From contig CAZOXZ010000088.1 of the NCBI GenBank assembly GCA_964583865.1, positions 1 through 10,347 on the forward strand: DNA of 10,347 bases, read 5' to 3'. The DNA comes from DASSBG01 sp964583865. Lineage in GTDB: Bacteria > Pseudomonadota > Gammaproteobacteria > Xanthomonadales > Rhodanobacteraceae. Position 1 is the stretch's first letter, and every line of letters starts with the position of its first letter. Below are positions 1 through 4,925 of this stretch, one piece after another. The notes below the pieces were generated by a model. That model worked only from the letters and a program-made list of their open reading frames with translations. It was not told the origin of the DNA and did not search any database. Both the position numbers and the translations under genes were made by a program.

Positions 1-220
<220 letters not shown>

Positions 221-261
221 GTGGCCCGTGCTGCCGGTTGGGTTGTGGAATGCGGCCGATC

Positions 262-270
262 ACTATAACA
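262..270 (-). promoter_or_regulatory. Probable uvrA promoter, extended -10
   Basis: On the minus strand the sequence reads TGTTATAGT, which is TGn followed by TATAGT (one mismatch to TATAAT), an extended -10 element about 42 nt upstream of the uvrA ATG. No good -35 is seen at 16-18 nt spacing, which fits an extended -10 promoter. The assignment is inferred from motif and position only. Confidence 0.45.
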
Positions 271-348
271 GGCGTGGCATGGCGCATCCTGCCGTGGGTC
301 CGGCGGGCCGCCTGCCTGGCTGTCGTGGTGATTTGTGCATGGTTTGGC

Positions 349-378
349 TTGCGGCTTGTCATCGCGACCGGTTATAAT
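349..378 (+). promoter_or_regulatory. Probable sigma70 promoter for rplU-rpmA
   Basis: A perfect TATAAT at 373-378 lies 18 nt downstream of TTGCGG (349-354, three of six matches to TTGACA). Transcription would start near 385, giving a leader of about 45 nt before rplU. The perfect -10 and its position before a highly expressed ribosomal protein operon support the call; the weak -35 and the exact start site are uncertain. Confidence 0.65.
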
Positions 379-429
379 TGTGCGTTCGCCCACGGCGAAT
401 ACCCAAGAATAACGACAGAAGGAACAATC

Positions 430-747
430 ATGTACGCAGTCATCAAGACCGGTGGCCGCCAGTTTCGCGTGATGGAAGGCGAGCGCCTGCGCATCGAGAA
501 ACTGGACGCTGAAGTGGACAGCAACATCACCTTTGACCAGGTGCTGATGCACGGCGAGGGCGACGACGTGGTCGTCGGCACGCCGCTGGTGGACGGAGCC
601 TCCGTTTCCGCCAAGGTGCTGGGTCACGGCAAGCGCAAGAAGGTCCGCATCATCAAGTTCCGCCGCCGCAAGCACTCCATGAAGCGGCAGGGGCATCGTC
701 AGCAATACACCGAAGTCGAGATCACCGGCATCGCCGGCGGCAAGTAA
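430..747 (+). CDS. rplU: 50S ribosomal protein L21 (bL21)
   Basis: bL21 is a 50S subunit protein that binds 23S rRNA. The 105-residue product has the family's usual length, begins MYAVIKTGGRQFRV and carries the signature basic segment KFRRRKHSMKRQGHRQQYTEVEITGI near its C-terminus. The open frame extends upstream to 238, but the ATG at 430 is the start: it gives the canonical bL21 N-terminus, has a strong Shine-Dalgarno AGAAGGAA at 417-424 with good spacing, and lies downstream of the predicted promoter. rpmA follows after 12 nt, the near-universal rplU-rpmA pairing, so the two are co-transcribed. Nothing unusual is seen in the protein. Confidence 0.98.
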   Translation: MYAVIKTGGRQFRVMEGERLRIEKLDAEVDSNITFDQVLMHGEGDDVVVGTPLVDGASVSAKVLGHGKRKKVRIIKFRRRKHSMKRQGHRQQYTEVEITGIAGGK

Positions 748-759
748 GAGGGCACACTC

Positions 760-1017
760 ATGGCACATAAAAAAGCAGGCGGTTCCACTCGCAACGGCCG
801 CGATTCCAATCCAAAGTACCTCGGCGTCAAGGTGTACGGCGGCCAGGCCATCTCGGCCGGCGGCATCATCGTGCGCCAGCGCGGTACCCGTTTCCATGCC
901 GGCGCAGGCGTGGGCATGGGGCGTGACCACACGCTGTTCGCGCTCAACGACGGCACGGTGAAGTTCTGCCGTCGTGGTCCCGAGAACCGCAAGTTCGTGG
1001 ATGTCGTCAGCGATTGA
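760..1017 (+). CDS. rpmA: 50S ribosomal protein L27 (bL27)
   Basis: bL27 sits at the peptidyl transferase centre, where its flexible N-terminal tail approaches the P-site tRNA. The product is 85 residues, beginning MAHKKAGGSTRNGRDS and containing the conserved IIVRQRGTRFHAGAGVGMGRDHTLFA block (residues about 37-62). It starts directly with the mature AHKK sequence, so it lacks the cleavable N-terminal extension found in Firmicutes. An AAGAGGG ribosome-binding site at 746-752 overlaps the end of the rplU stop codon, suggesting tight translational linkage. The gene is followed within 30 nt by an intrinsic terminator. Confidence 0.98.
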   Translation: MAHKKAGGSTRNGRDSNPKYLGVKVYGGQAISAGGIIVRQRGTRFHAGAGVGMGRDHTLFALNDGTVKFCRRGPENRKFVDVVSD

Positions 1018-1044
1018 CGCCACAACTCGCCACAAGAATGACAC

Positions 1045-1070
1045 AACCCCGCCATGTGCGGGGTTTTGTC
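1045..1070 (+). terminator. Intrinsic terminator after rpmA
   Basis: An 8-bp stem, AACCCCGC at 1045-1052 pairing with GCGGGGTT at 1058-1065, encloses the loop CATGT and is followed by a T-rich tail (TTGTCTTTG). It lies 27 nt after the rpmA stop codon and separates the ribosomal protein operon from obgE. The tail is interrupted by G and C, so some read-through into obgE is possible. Confidence 0.85.
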
Positions 1071-1098
1071 TTTGTGTGGCAGCGTCTTGTCGTATTCT
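1071..1098 (+). promoter_or_regulatory. Possible obgE promoter (weak match)
   Basis: TATTCT at 1093-1098 (four of six matches to TATAAT) has TTTGTG at 1071-1076 about 16 nt upstream. It lies between the rpmA terminator and the obgE start, where a promoter would be expected if the terminator is efficient. The match is poor; obgE could instead be transcribed by read-through from rplU-rpmA. Confidence 0.3.
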
Positions 1099-1132
1099 CT
1101 TGCACTCTGTTGTGCCCGCCCGGGAGCGAGCC

Positions 1133-2176
1133 ATGAATTTTGTCGACGAAGTCTTCATTGATGTCCATGCCGGCAACGGCGGCAATGGCTGTGCCAGTTT
1201 CCGGCGCGAGAAGTTCATCCCCAAAGGCGGCCCCGATGGCGGTGATGGCGGTGACGGCGGTTCGGTGTGGCTGGTGGGCGACGAGGGCCTGAACACGCTT
1301 GTGGATTTCCGCCACCAACGGCATTTTCGGGCCGAGCGCGGCGTGGATGGCATGGGTCGGCAAAAATATGGTCGCGGCGGTGAAGACCTGGTGCTGCGCG
1401 TGCCGGTTGGAACCACGGTGGTGAACGTGGCCACCGACGAGCTGATCGGCGATATCACCGCTCACGAGCAACGCCTGAAAGTGGCCCAGGGTGGCAAGGG
1501 TGGCCTCGGCAACATGCATTTCAAGAGCTCGGTCAACCGCGCACCGCGCCAGTTCACCCATGGCACCGAAGGCGAGGAGCGCGAGCTGAAGCTGGAGCTG
1601 AAACTGCTGGCCGATGTCGGTCTGCTGGGTTTCCCCAATGCCGGCAAGTCGACTTTCATTCGGGCGGTGTCACGGGCGACACCCAAGGTCGCCGGTTATC
1701 CCTTTACCACCTTGCATCCCAATCTCGGCGTGGTGTCGGTGGGGCGTGGCCAGAGTTTCGTCGTGGCCGATATTCCCGGCCTCATCGAGGGCGCGGCCGA
1801 CGGTGCCGGCCTGGGCATCCAGTTTTTGCGGCATGTCGCACGGACCAGCCTGTTGCTGCACATGGTCGATGCCGCGCCGGTCGATGGCCGTGATCCGGTC
1901 GATCAGGTACGCGCCATCGAACGCGAACTGGAGCAACACGACGCGGCCTTGCTGCAGCGGCCCCGCTGGCTGGTGCTGAACAAGATGGACATGCTGCCGG
2001 GTGAAGAGCGCGAGGCCGTGGCCCGGGACATTGTCAGCCGACTGGCGTGGACTGCGCCGTGGTTTGCCATCTCGGCGCTGGCGCACGAAGGTACCGAGGC
2101 GCTGTGCCGCCGCATCCAGCAGTTCTTTGATGACAGTCGCGCCGGGGCCGAGGATGATGCTGCATCGGAGCAGTGA
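1133..2176 (+). CDS. obgE: Obg-family GTPase (CgtA), ribosome assembly
   Basis: ObgE/CgtA is an essential GTPase that binds the 50S subunit, acts in its late assembly and links growth to stress signalling. The 347-residue product has the glycine-rich Obg fold at residues about 1-158 (repeated GGNGG/GGDGGDGG), then the G domain: G1 GFPNAGKST at 166-174, G2 around FTTLHPNLGVV, G3 DIPGLIEGA from 213, G4 NKMD at 283-286 and G5 SAL at 314-316. The short, variable acidic C-terminal tail (EDDAASEQ) is typical of gammaproteobacterial members. The frame is open upstream to 974, but the ATG at 1133 gives the canonical MNFVDEVFIDV start, preceded by a modest GGGAG at 1122-1126. It lies downstream of rplU-rpmA, the usual neighbourhood, and converges on rpsT. 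Confidence 0.97.
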   Translation: MNFVDEVFIDVHAGNGGNGCASFRREKFIPKGGPDGGDGGDGGSVWLVGDEGLNTLVDFRHQRHFRAERGVDGMGRQKYGRGGEDLVLRVPVGTTVVNVATDELIGDITAHEQRLKVAQGGKGGLGNMHFKSSVNRAPRQFTHGTEGEERELKLELKLLADVGLLGFPNAGKSTFIRAVSRATPKVAGYPFTTLHPNLGVVSVGRGQSFVVADIPGLIEGAADGAGLGIQFLRHVARTSLLLHMVDAAPVDGRDPVDQVRAIERELEQHDAALLQRPRWLVLNKMDMLPGEEREAVARDIVSRLAWTAPWFAISALAHEGTEALCRRIQQFFDDSRAGAEDDAASEQ

Positions 2177-2188
2177 AATCGCAGGCAC

Positions 2189-2216
2189 AAAAAAGCCGGC
2201 TTGCGCCGGCTTTTCG
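2189..2216. terminator. Shared two-way terminator between obgE and rpsT
   Basis: A perfect 10-bp stem, AAAAGCCGGC at 2191-2200 pairing with GCCGGCTTTT at 2205-2214 around a TTGC loop. Read on the minus strand it ends in six T residues, an excellent terminator for rpsT; read on the plus strand it ends in TTTTCG, adequate for obgE. It sits 12 nt after the obgE stop and about 23 nt beyond the rpsT stop, so one hairpin plausibly serves both convergent genes. Confidence 0.92.
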
Positions 2217-2237
2217 TGTCGTCAACACCCGGGCAGC

Positions 2238-2501
2238 TCAGCCGAGCGCCTTGATCTGGGCATTCAGACGGCTCTTGTGGCGCGCCGCCTTGTTGCGATG
2301 AATCAGGCCACGCGAAGCGTGGCGGTCAAGCAGGGGCACGGCCGCCTTGTAGGCTTCCTGTGCGGCGGTCTTGTCGCCGGCATCGATGGCGACAACGACC
2401 TTCTTCAGCGCCGTGCGCACCATGGAGCGCTGGCTGGCATTGCGAATGCGGGCGCGCTCGGACTGGCGGGCACGCTTCTGGGCAGACTTGATATTGGCCA
2501 C
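2238..2501 (-). CDS. rpsT: 30S ribosomal protein S20 (bS20), GTG start
   Basis: bS20 is a primary 16S rRNA-binding protein of the 30S subunit. The 87-residue product begins (V/M)ANIKSAQKRARQSERARIRN and ends NAQIKALG, with the lysine/arginine-rich helical character and length of the family. The reading frame is open far upstream, but homology begins exactly at the GTG at 2499-2501 and there is no nearby ATG in frame. A GGAGT Shine-Dalgarno at 2508-2512 is spaced six bases from this GTG, which settles the start. E. coli rpsT also uses a non-ATG start (UUG) and is translationally autoregulated by S20, so the weak start may matter for control here as well (inference). The gene is transcribed alone, from a strong promoter to the two-way terminator. 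Confidence 0.96.
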   Translation of the reverse strand: MANIKSAQKRARQSERARIRNASQRSMVRTALKKVVVAIDAGDKTAAQEAYKAAVPLLDRHASRGLIHRNKAARHKSRLNAQIKALG

Positions 2502-2540
2502 GTGGTGACTCCGGGTTGTTCGGATGTTGACAAGCCCGCA

Positions 2541-2569
2541 ATTATCGCGTGTATCACCGGCCGGGTCAA
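2541..2569 (-). promoter_or_regulatory. Strong sigma70 promoter for rpsT
   Basis: On the minus strand TTGACC (complement of 2564-2569) is separated by exactly 17 nt from GATAAT (complement of 2541-2546). This is close to consensus in both boxes and spacing and predicts a start near 2534 with a leader of about 33 nt before the GTG. The -35 directly abuts the G-rich repeat array that begins at 2571. Confidence 0.85.
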
Positions 2570-2570
2570 T

Positions 2571-2683
2571 GGGGGTGAAAGCAGGGAGCAGGGGGTGAAA
2601 AGCAGGGGTCAGGGAGCAGGGAGTGGGGAAGAGGGGACGAAAAGCAGGGGCGAGGGCGTAGAGAGCAGGGAGCAGGGTGGGGA
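2571..2683 (+). repeat. Degenerate G-rich (GCAGGG/GGGAGCA) repeat array
   Basis: The plus strand is almost entirely purine here. GGGGGTGAAA occurs twice exactly 20 bp apart (2571-2580, 2591-2600), and the block GAAAAGCAGGGG occurs twice (from 2597 and from 2639). GCAGGGAGCAGGG occurs near both ends (from 2581 and from 2664). Five runs of three or four G at 2605-2636, with loops of 3-4 bases, make a strong G-quadruplex motif on the plus strand. I associate arrays of this kind with Xanthomonadales intergenic regions (from memory). Confidence 0.85.
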
Positions 2684-2776
2684 CGTCGTTTGTCATACGA
2701 ATGTAGCGACTTGTGCCGCGATTCCGTGCGGTTTGCCCGCGGTTCCCGATCCACCCGTCGCAACCCTGAATCCGCC

Positions 2777-2831
2777 GATCCCGATTCCCGATTCCCGATT
2801 CCTGATTCCCGGGTCCCGGGTCCCGGGTCCC
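2777..2831. repeat. 7-bp tandem repeat, GATTCCC changing to GGGTCCC
   Basis: A six-base partial unit GATCCC (2777-2782) is followed by seven head-to-tail heptamers: GATTCCC, GATTCCC, GATTCCT, GATTCCC, then GGGTCCC three times (2783-2831). The change of type within the array suggests that the GGGTCCC block spread by local duplication. On the minus strand it reads as GGGAATC/GGGACCC, a repeat style I associate with Xanthomonadales. It ends about 65 bp before the murJ start codon. Confidence 0.93.
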
Positions 2832-2896
2832 GTACGCCTGCCTGCTCGCGATGCCCAACGCCCATTGCAGCAACCAAGTTCGCCGGGACACCGCCC

Positions 2897-4504
2897 ATGA
2901 CCCGCTCCTCGATGCTGCGCGGGGTTTTGTCCTTCAGCTCGATGACGATGTTGTCGCGGGTGCTGGGGCTGGCGCGCGACGTGGCCATCAACACGGTGTT
3001 TGGTGCCAGTGCGGCCACGGATGCCTTCTGGGTGGCATTCCGTATCCCGAATTTCATGCGCCGCCTGTTTGCCGAGGGCTCGTTTTCGACGGCCTTTGTG
3101 CCGGTGTTCACCGAGTATCGCGAGACCCGCTCGCATGCCGAGCTGAAGGAGCTGATGACGCGCGTGGCCGGCACGCTGGGGGCGGTGCTGCTGGTAATCA
3201 CGGCGCTGGGCATGCTGTTTGCGCCACAGGTGGTGACGGCGTTTGCCCCGGGCTTTGTGGATCAGCCGCAGAAACTGGCCCTGACCGTGGACTTGCTGCA
3301 CCTGACCTTTCCCTTCCTGCTGTTCGTGTCGCTGACAGCAGTGGCCGGCGGGGCATTGAATGCCTGCAACCGCTTTGCCCTGCCGGCATTGGTGCCGGTG
3401 ATCCTGAACCTGTGTTTCATTGCCGGCGCCCTGTGGCTGGCGCCGCGGCTGGAGGTGCCCATCATGGCGCTGGGCTGGGCCATTCTTGCCGCCGGCATCC
3501 TGCAATTGCTGTTCCTGCTGCCGGCCGTGGGCAAGCTGGACCTGCTGGCCCTGCCGCGCTGGGGCTGGCGCCATGCCGGCGTCGGCAAGATCATGCGCCT
3601 GATGGTGCCGACGCTGTTCGGTTCTTCGGTGGCGCAGGTGAATCTGTTGCTGGACACGATTTTCGCCTCGCTGCTGGTGACCGGTTCGCAGACCTGGCTG
3701 GTGCAGTCCACGCGGGTGCTGGAACTGCCGTTGGGCGTGTTCGGCGTGGCCCTGGGCACGGTGATGTTGCCGACCCTCTCGCGACACCATGTCGGCAAGG
3801 ACAGCGAATCCTTCTCGCGCGCGCTGGACTGGGGCTTTCATGTCATCCTGCTGATCGCCGTGCCGGCCATGTTGGCCCTGCTGCTGCTGGCCAAACCACT
3901 GGTGGCGACCTTGTTCCAGCATGGGCAGTTCACCGCGTTTGACACGCAAATGGTGACCTGGGCCGTGCTAGCCTACATTTGCGGCCTGCCGGGCTATGCC
4001 CTGGTGAAGGTACTGCTGCCGGCGTTCTACTCGCGCCAGGACACGCGCACGCCGGTCAAGGCCGGGGTCGCGGCGCTGGTGGCCAATGTTGTCCTGACCG
4101 TGGTGTTGATTGGCGTGCTGTACTGGCTGTGGGCACCGGCAGATGTGCGTGCCTTCCCGTTGTTGCAGGGCCTGGCACAGGTGCCGGGTCTGCATGTCGG
4201 CATGGCCATGGCGGGTGGGATTTCCGCTTACATCAACGCCGGCCTGTTGTGGTGGTGGCTGCGACGCGCCGACGTTTATCGCGCCCAGGCAGGTTGGACC
4301 CGACGTTTGCTGCGCCTTGTTCTGGCCTGCGTCGTCATGTTGGCCGTGCTGTGGGTCGGCCTCGCCCTGTGGCCTGACTGGACCGATGCCGGGACCTGGA
4401 CCCGCATCTGGCACCTGGCCGTGCTGGTGGTCGCCGGTGGCCTGACGTGGCTGGGCGTGATGCTTGCCATGGGTTTTCGCCTGCGGGAGCTGCGTGCCGG
4501 TTGA
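2897..4504 (+). CDS. murJ: Lipid II flippase MurJ (MviN)
   Basis: MurJ is the inner-membrane MOP-superfamily transporter that flips lipid II to the periplasm for peptidoglycan synthesis. The 535-residue product (E. coli 511) is highly hydrophobic, with about 14 membrane segments. It has the family N-terminus SSMTMLSRVLGLARD (residues 14-28), whose two arginines correspond to E. coli Arg18 and Arg24. It also has PNFMRRLFAEGSFSTAFVPV (Arg pair matching the Arg52 region), the arginine in STRVLELPLGVFGVALGTV (matching Arg270), and FYSRQDTRTPVK in the second half. The frame is open upstream to 2690 through the heptamer array, but homology starts at MTRSSMLRGVLSF; the ATG at 2897 is preferred over the ATG at 2912, though neither has a strong ribosome-binding site. 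It precedes ribF, a linkage common in this order. Confidence 0.96.
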   Translation: MTRSSMLRGVLSFSSMTMLSRVLGLARDVAINTVFGASAATDAFWVAFRIPNFMRRLFAEGSFSTAFVPVFTEYRETRSHAELKELMTRVAGTLGAVLLVITALGMLFAPQVVTAFAPGFVDQPQKLALTVDLLHLTFPFLLFVSLTAVAGGALNACNRFALPALVPVILNLCFIAGALWLAPRLEVPIMALGWAILAAGILQLLFLLPAVGKLDLLALPRWGWRHAGVGKIMRLMVPTLFGSSVAQVNLLLDTIFASLLVTGSQTWLVQSTRVLELPLGVFGVALGTVMLPTLSRHHVGKDSESFSRALDWGFHVILLIAVPAMLALLLLAKPLVATLFQHGQFTAFDTQMVTWAVLAYICGLPGYALVKVLLPAFYSRQDTRTPVKAGVAALVANVVLTVVLIGVLYWLWAPADVRAFPLLQGLAQVPGLHVGMAMAGGISAYINAGLLWWWLRRADVYRAQAGWTRRLLRLVLACVVMLAVLWVGLALWPDWTDAGTWTRIWHLAVLVVAGGLTWLGVMLAMGFRLRELRAG

Positions 4505-4514
4505 GAATGGTGTC

Positions 4515-4542
4515 CGCCCGCATGGATCGAGGTGCGCGGGCG
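4515..4542 (+). terminator. Possible hairpin after murJ
   Basis: CGCCCGC at 4515-4521 can pair perfectly with GCGGGCG at 4536-4542 across a 14-nt loop, starting 10 nt after the murJ stop. No T tract follows, so this is at best a weak or factor-assisted terminator or an mRNA-stabilising structure. Confidence 0.3.
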
Positions 4543-4569
4543 TCTCGCTCGCATGATGGCGTGGGTGAG

Positions 4570-4586
4570 GCGAGCAAGATGCTCGC
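4570..4586. repeat. 17-bp palindrome, GCGA-arm type, isolated copy
   Basis: GCGAGCA-AGA-TGCTCGC is a perfect inverted repeat with 7-bp arms and a 3-base centre. It is followed by GGTCCG, as in the 19-bp array 130 bp downstream, so it is a separated member of the same family. Confidence 0.85.
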
Positions 4587-4614
4587 GGTCCGTACGTAAA
4601 GCGGCATCGTCAGT

Positions 4615-4690
4615 GGAGCGCCGGCACCTTGCCGGCATGGCCGCGCCAGCGGGGAGCGCCGGCATCTTGCTGGCATGGCCGCGCCAGCGG
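4615..4690. repeat. Two tandem 38-bp units carrying GCCG-arm palindromes
   Basis: Units 4615-4652 and 4653-4690 are adjacent, in the same orientation, and differ at only two positions, both C to T. Each contains a 17-bp element with 7-3-7 geometry: GCCGGCA-CCT-TGCCGGC at 4620-4636 (perfect) and GCCGGCA-TCT-TGCTGGC at 4658-4674 (one G-T pair). The rest of each unit, ATGGCCGCGCCAGCGG, is identical between the copies. Confidence 0.93.
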
Positions 4691-4716
4691 CCTTTGGTGG
4701 TTTGGTTTATCTCGAT

Positions 4717-4815
4717 GCGAGCAAGATGCTCGCGGTCCGGCAAGATGCTCGCGGTCCGGCAAGATGCTCGCGGTCCGGAAAGATGCTCGCGGTCCGGCAA
4801 GATGCTCGCTGTCCT
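4717..4815. repeat. 19-bp tandem repeat array headed by a 17-bp palindrome
   Basis: Five head-to-tail 19-bp units based on GCAAGATGCTCGCGGTCCG occupy 4721-4815. Units 1-3 are identical, unit 4 (4778-4796) has one change and unit 5 (4797-4815) has two, near its end. Only the first unit is preceded by GCGA, so only it forms the full palindrome GCGAGCA-AGA-TGCTCGC (4717-4733); later units keep the GCAAGATGC core and right arm but have CCG in place of the left arm. There are no spacers, so this is not CRISPR. Confidence 0.95.
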
Positions 4816-4891
4816 GCGAGGTGGCTCGGTTCGGTGCCACGTCATGCACGACGGGCATTGCGTTTGGCTTTTGATCCGGCGGTGAACGCCA

Positions 4892-4919
4892 TTGTGCGCT
4901 GCAGCGCAGCCGTTATACT
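4892..4919 (+). promoter_or_regulatory. Probable ribF promoter, apparently giving a leaderless mRNA
   Basis: TATACT at 4914-4919 is a good -10 (five of six). TTGTGC at 4892-4897, 16 nt upstream, is a partial -35. A start six to seven bases downstream of the -10 falls at 4925-4926, the A of the ribF ATG. A perfect 14-bp dyad, TGCGCTGCAGCGCA at 4895-4908, occupies the spacer. Confidence 0.55.
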
Positions 4920-4925
4920 GCGCCG

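Larger units (their letters stand above)
2502..2896. other. Non-coding region between divergent rpsT and murJ
   Basis: This 395-bp stretch holds the rpsT promoter, a purine-rich array (2571-2683), a 60-bp unique core and a heptamer array (2777-2831). I see no coding sequence with family resemblance: the frames open here are extensions of murJ and rpsT through the repeats. No convincing murJ promoter was found; TTGTCA at 2690-2695 has no -10 at the right distance. Confidence 0.7.
4505..4925. other. Repeat-rich non-coding region between murJ and ribF
   Basis: This 421-bp stretch contains four 17-bp palindromes (4570-4586, 4620-4636, 4658-4674, 4717-4733), a tandem 38-bp duplication, a 19-bp tandem array and the ribF promoter. 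Several short reading frames run through the repeats only because the 19-bp unit contains no stop codon in any frame; none resembles a protein family. Confidence 0.75.

Noticed and set aside
255..270. LexA box in front of uvrA
   Set aside because: Only one half (CTGT) is present next to the -10; the ACAG half at the correct spacing is missing.
238..429. 64-residue N-terminal extension of bL21
   Set aside because: It would cover the predicted promoter. The ATG at 430 has a strong ribosome-binding site and the canonical MYAVIKTGG start.
2690..2896. N-terminal extension of MurJ through the heptamer repeats
   Set aside because: The extension is low-complexity peptide from the repeats. MurJ homology begins at or after the ATG at 2897.
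4717..4815. CRISPR array
   Set aside because: The repeats are directly adjacent with no spacers and no cas genes are nearby.
4532..4885. Short open frames through the murJ-ribF repeats giving 19-residue repeating peptides
   Set aside because: The 19-bp unit has no stop in any frame and 19 is not a multiple of three, so all three frames cycle through the same peptide. There is no ribosome-binding site or recognised domain.
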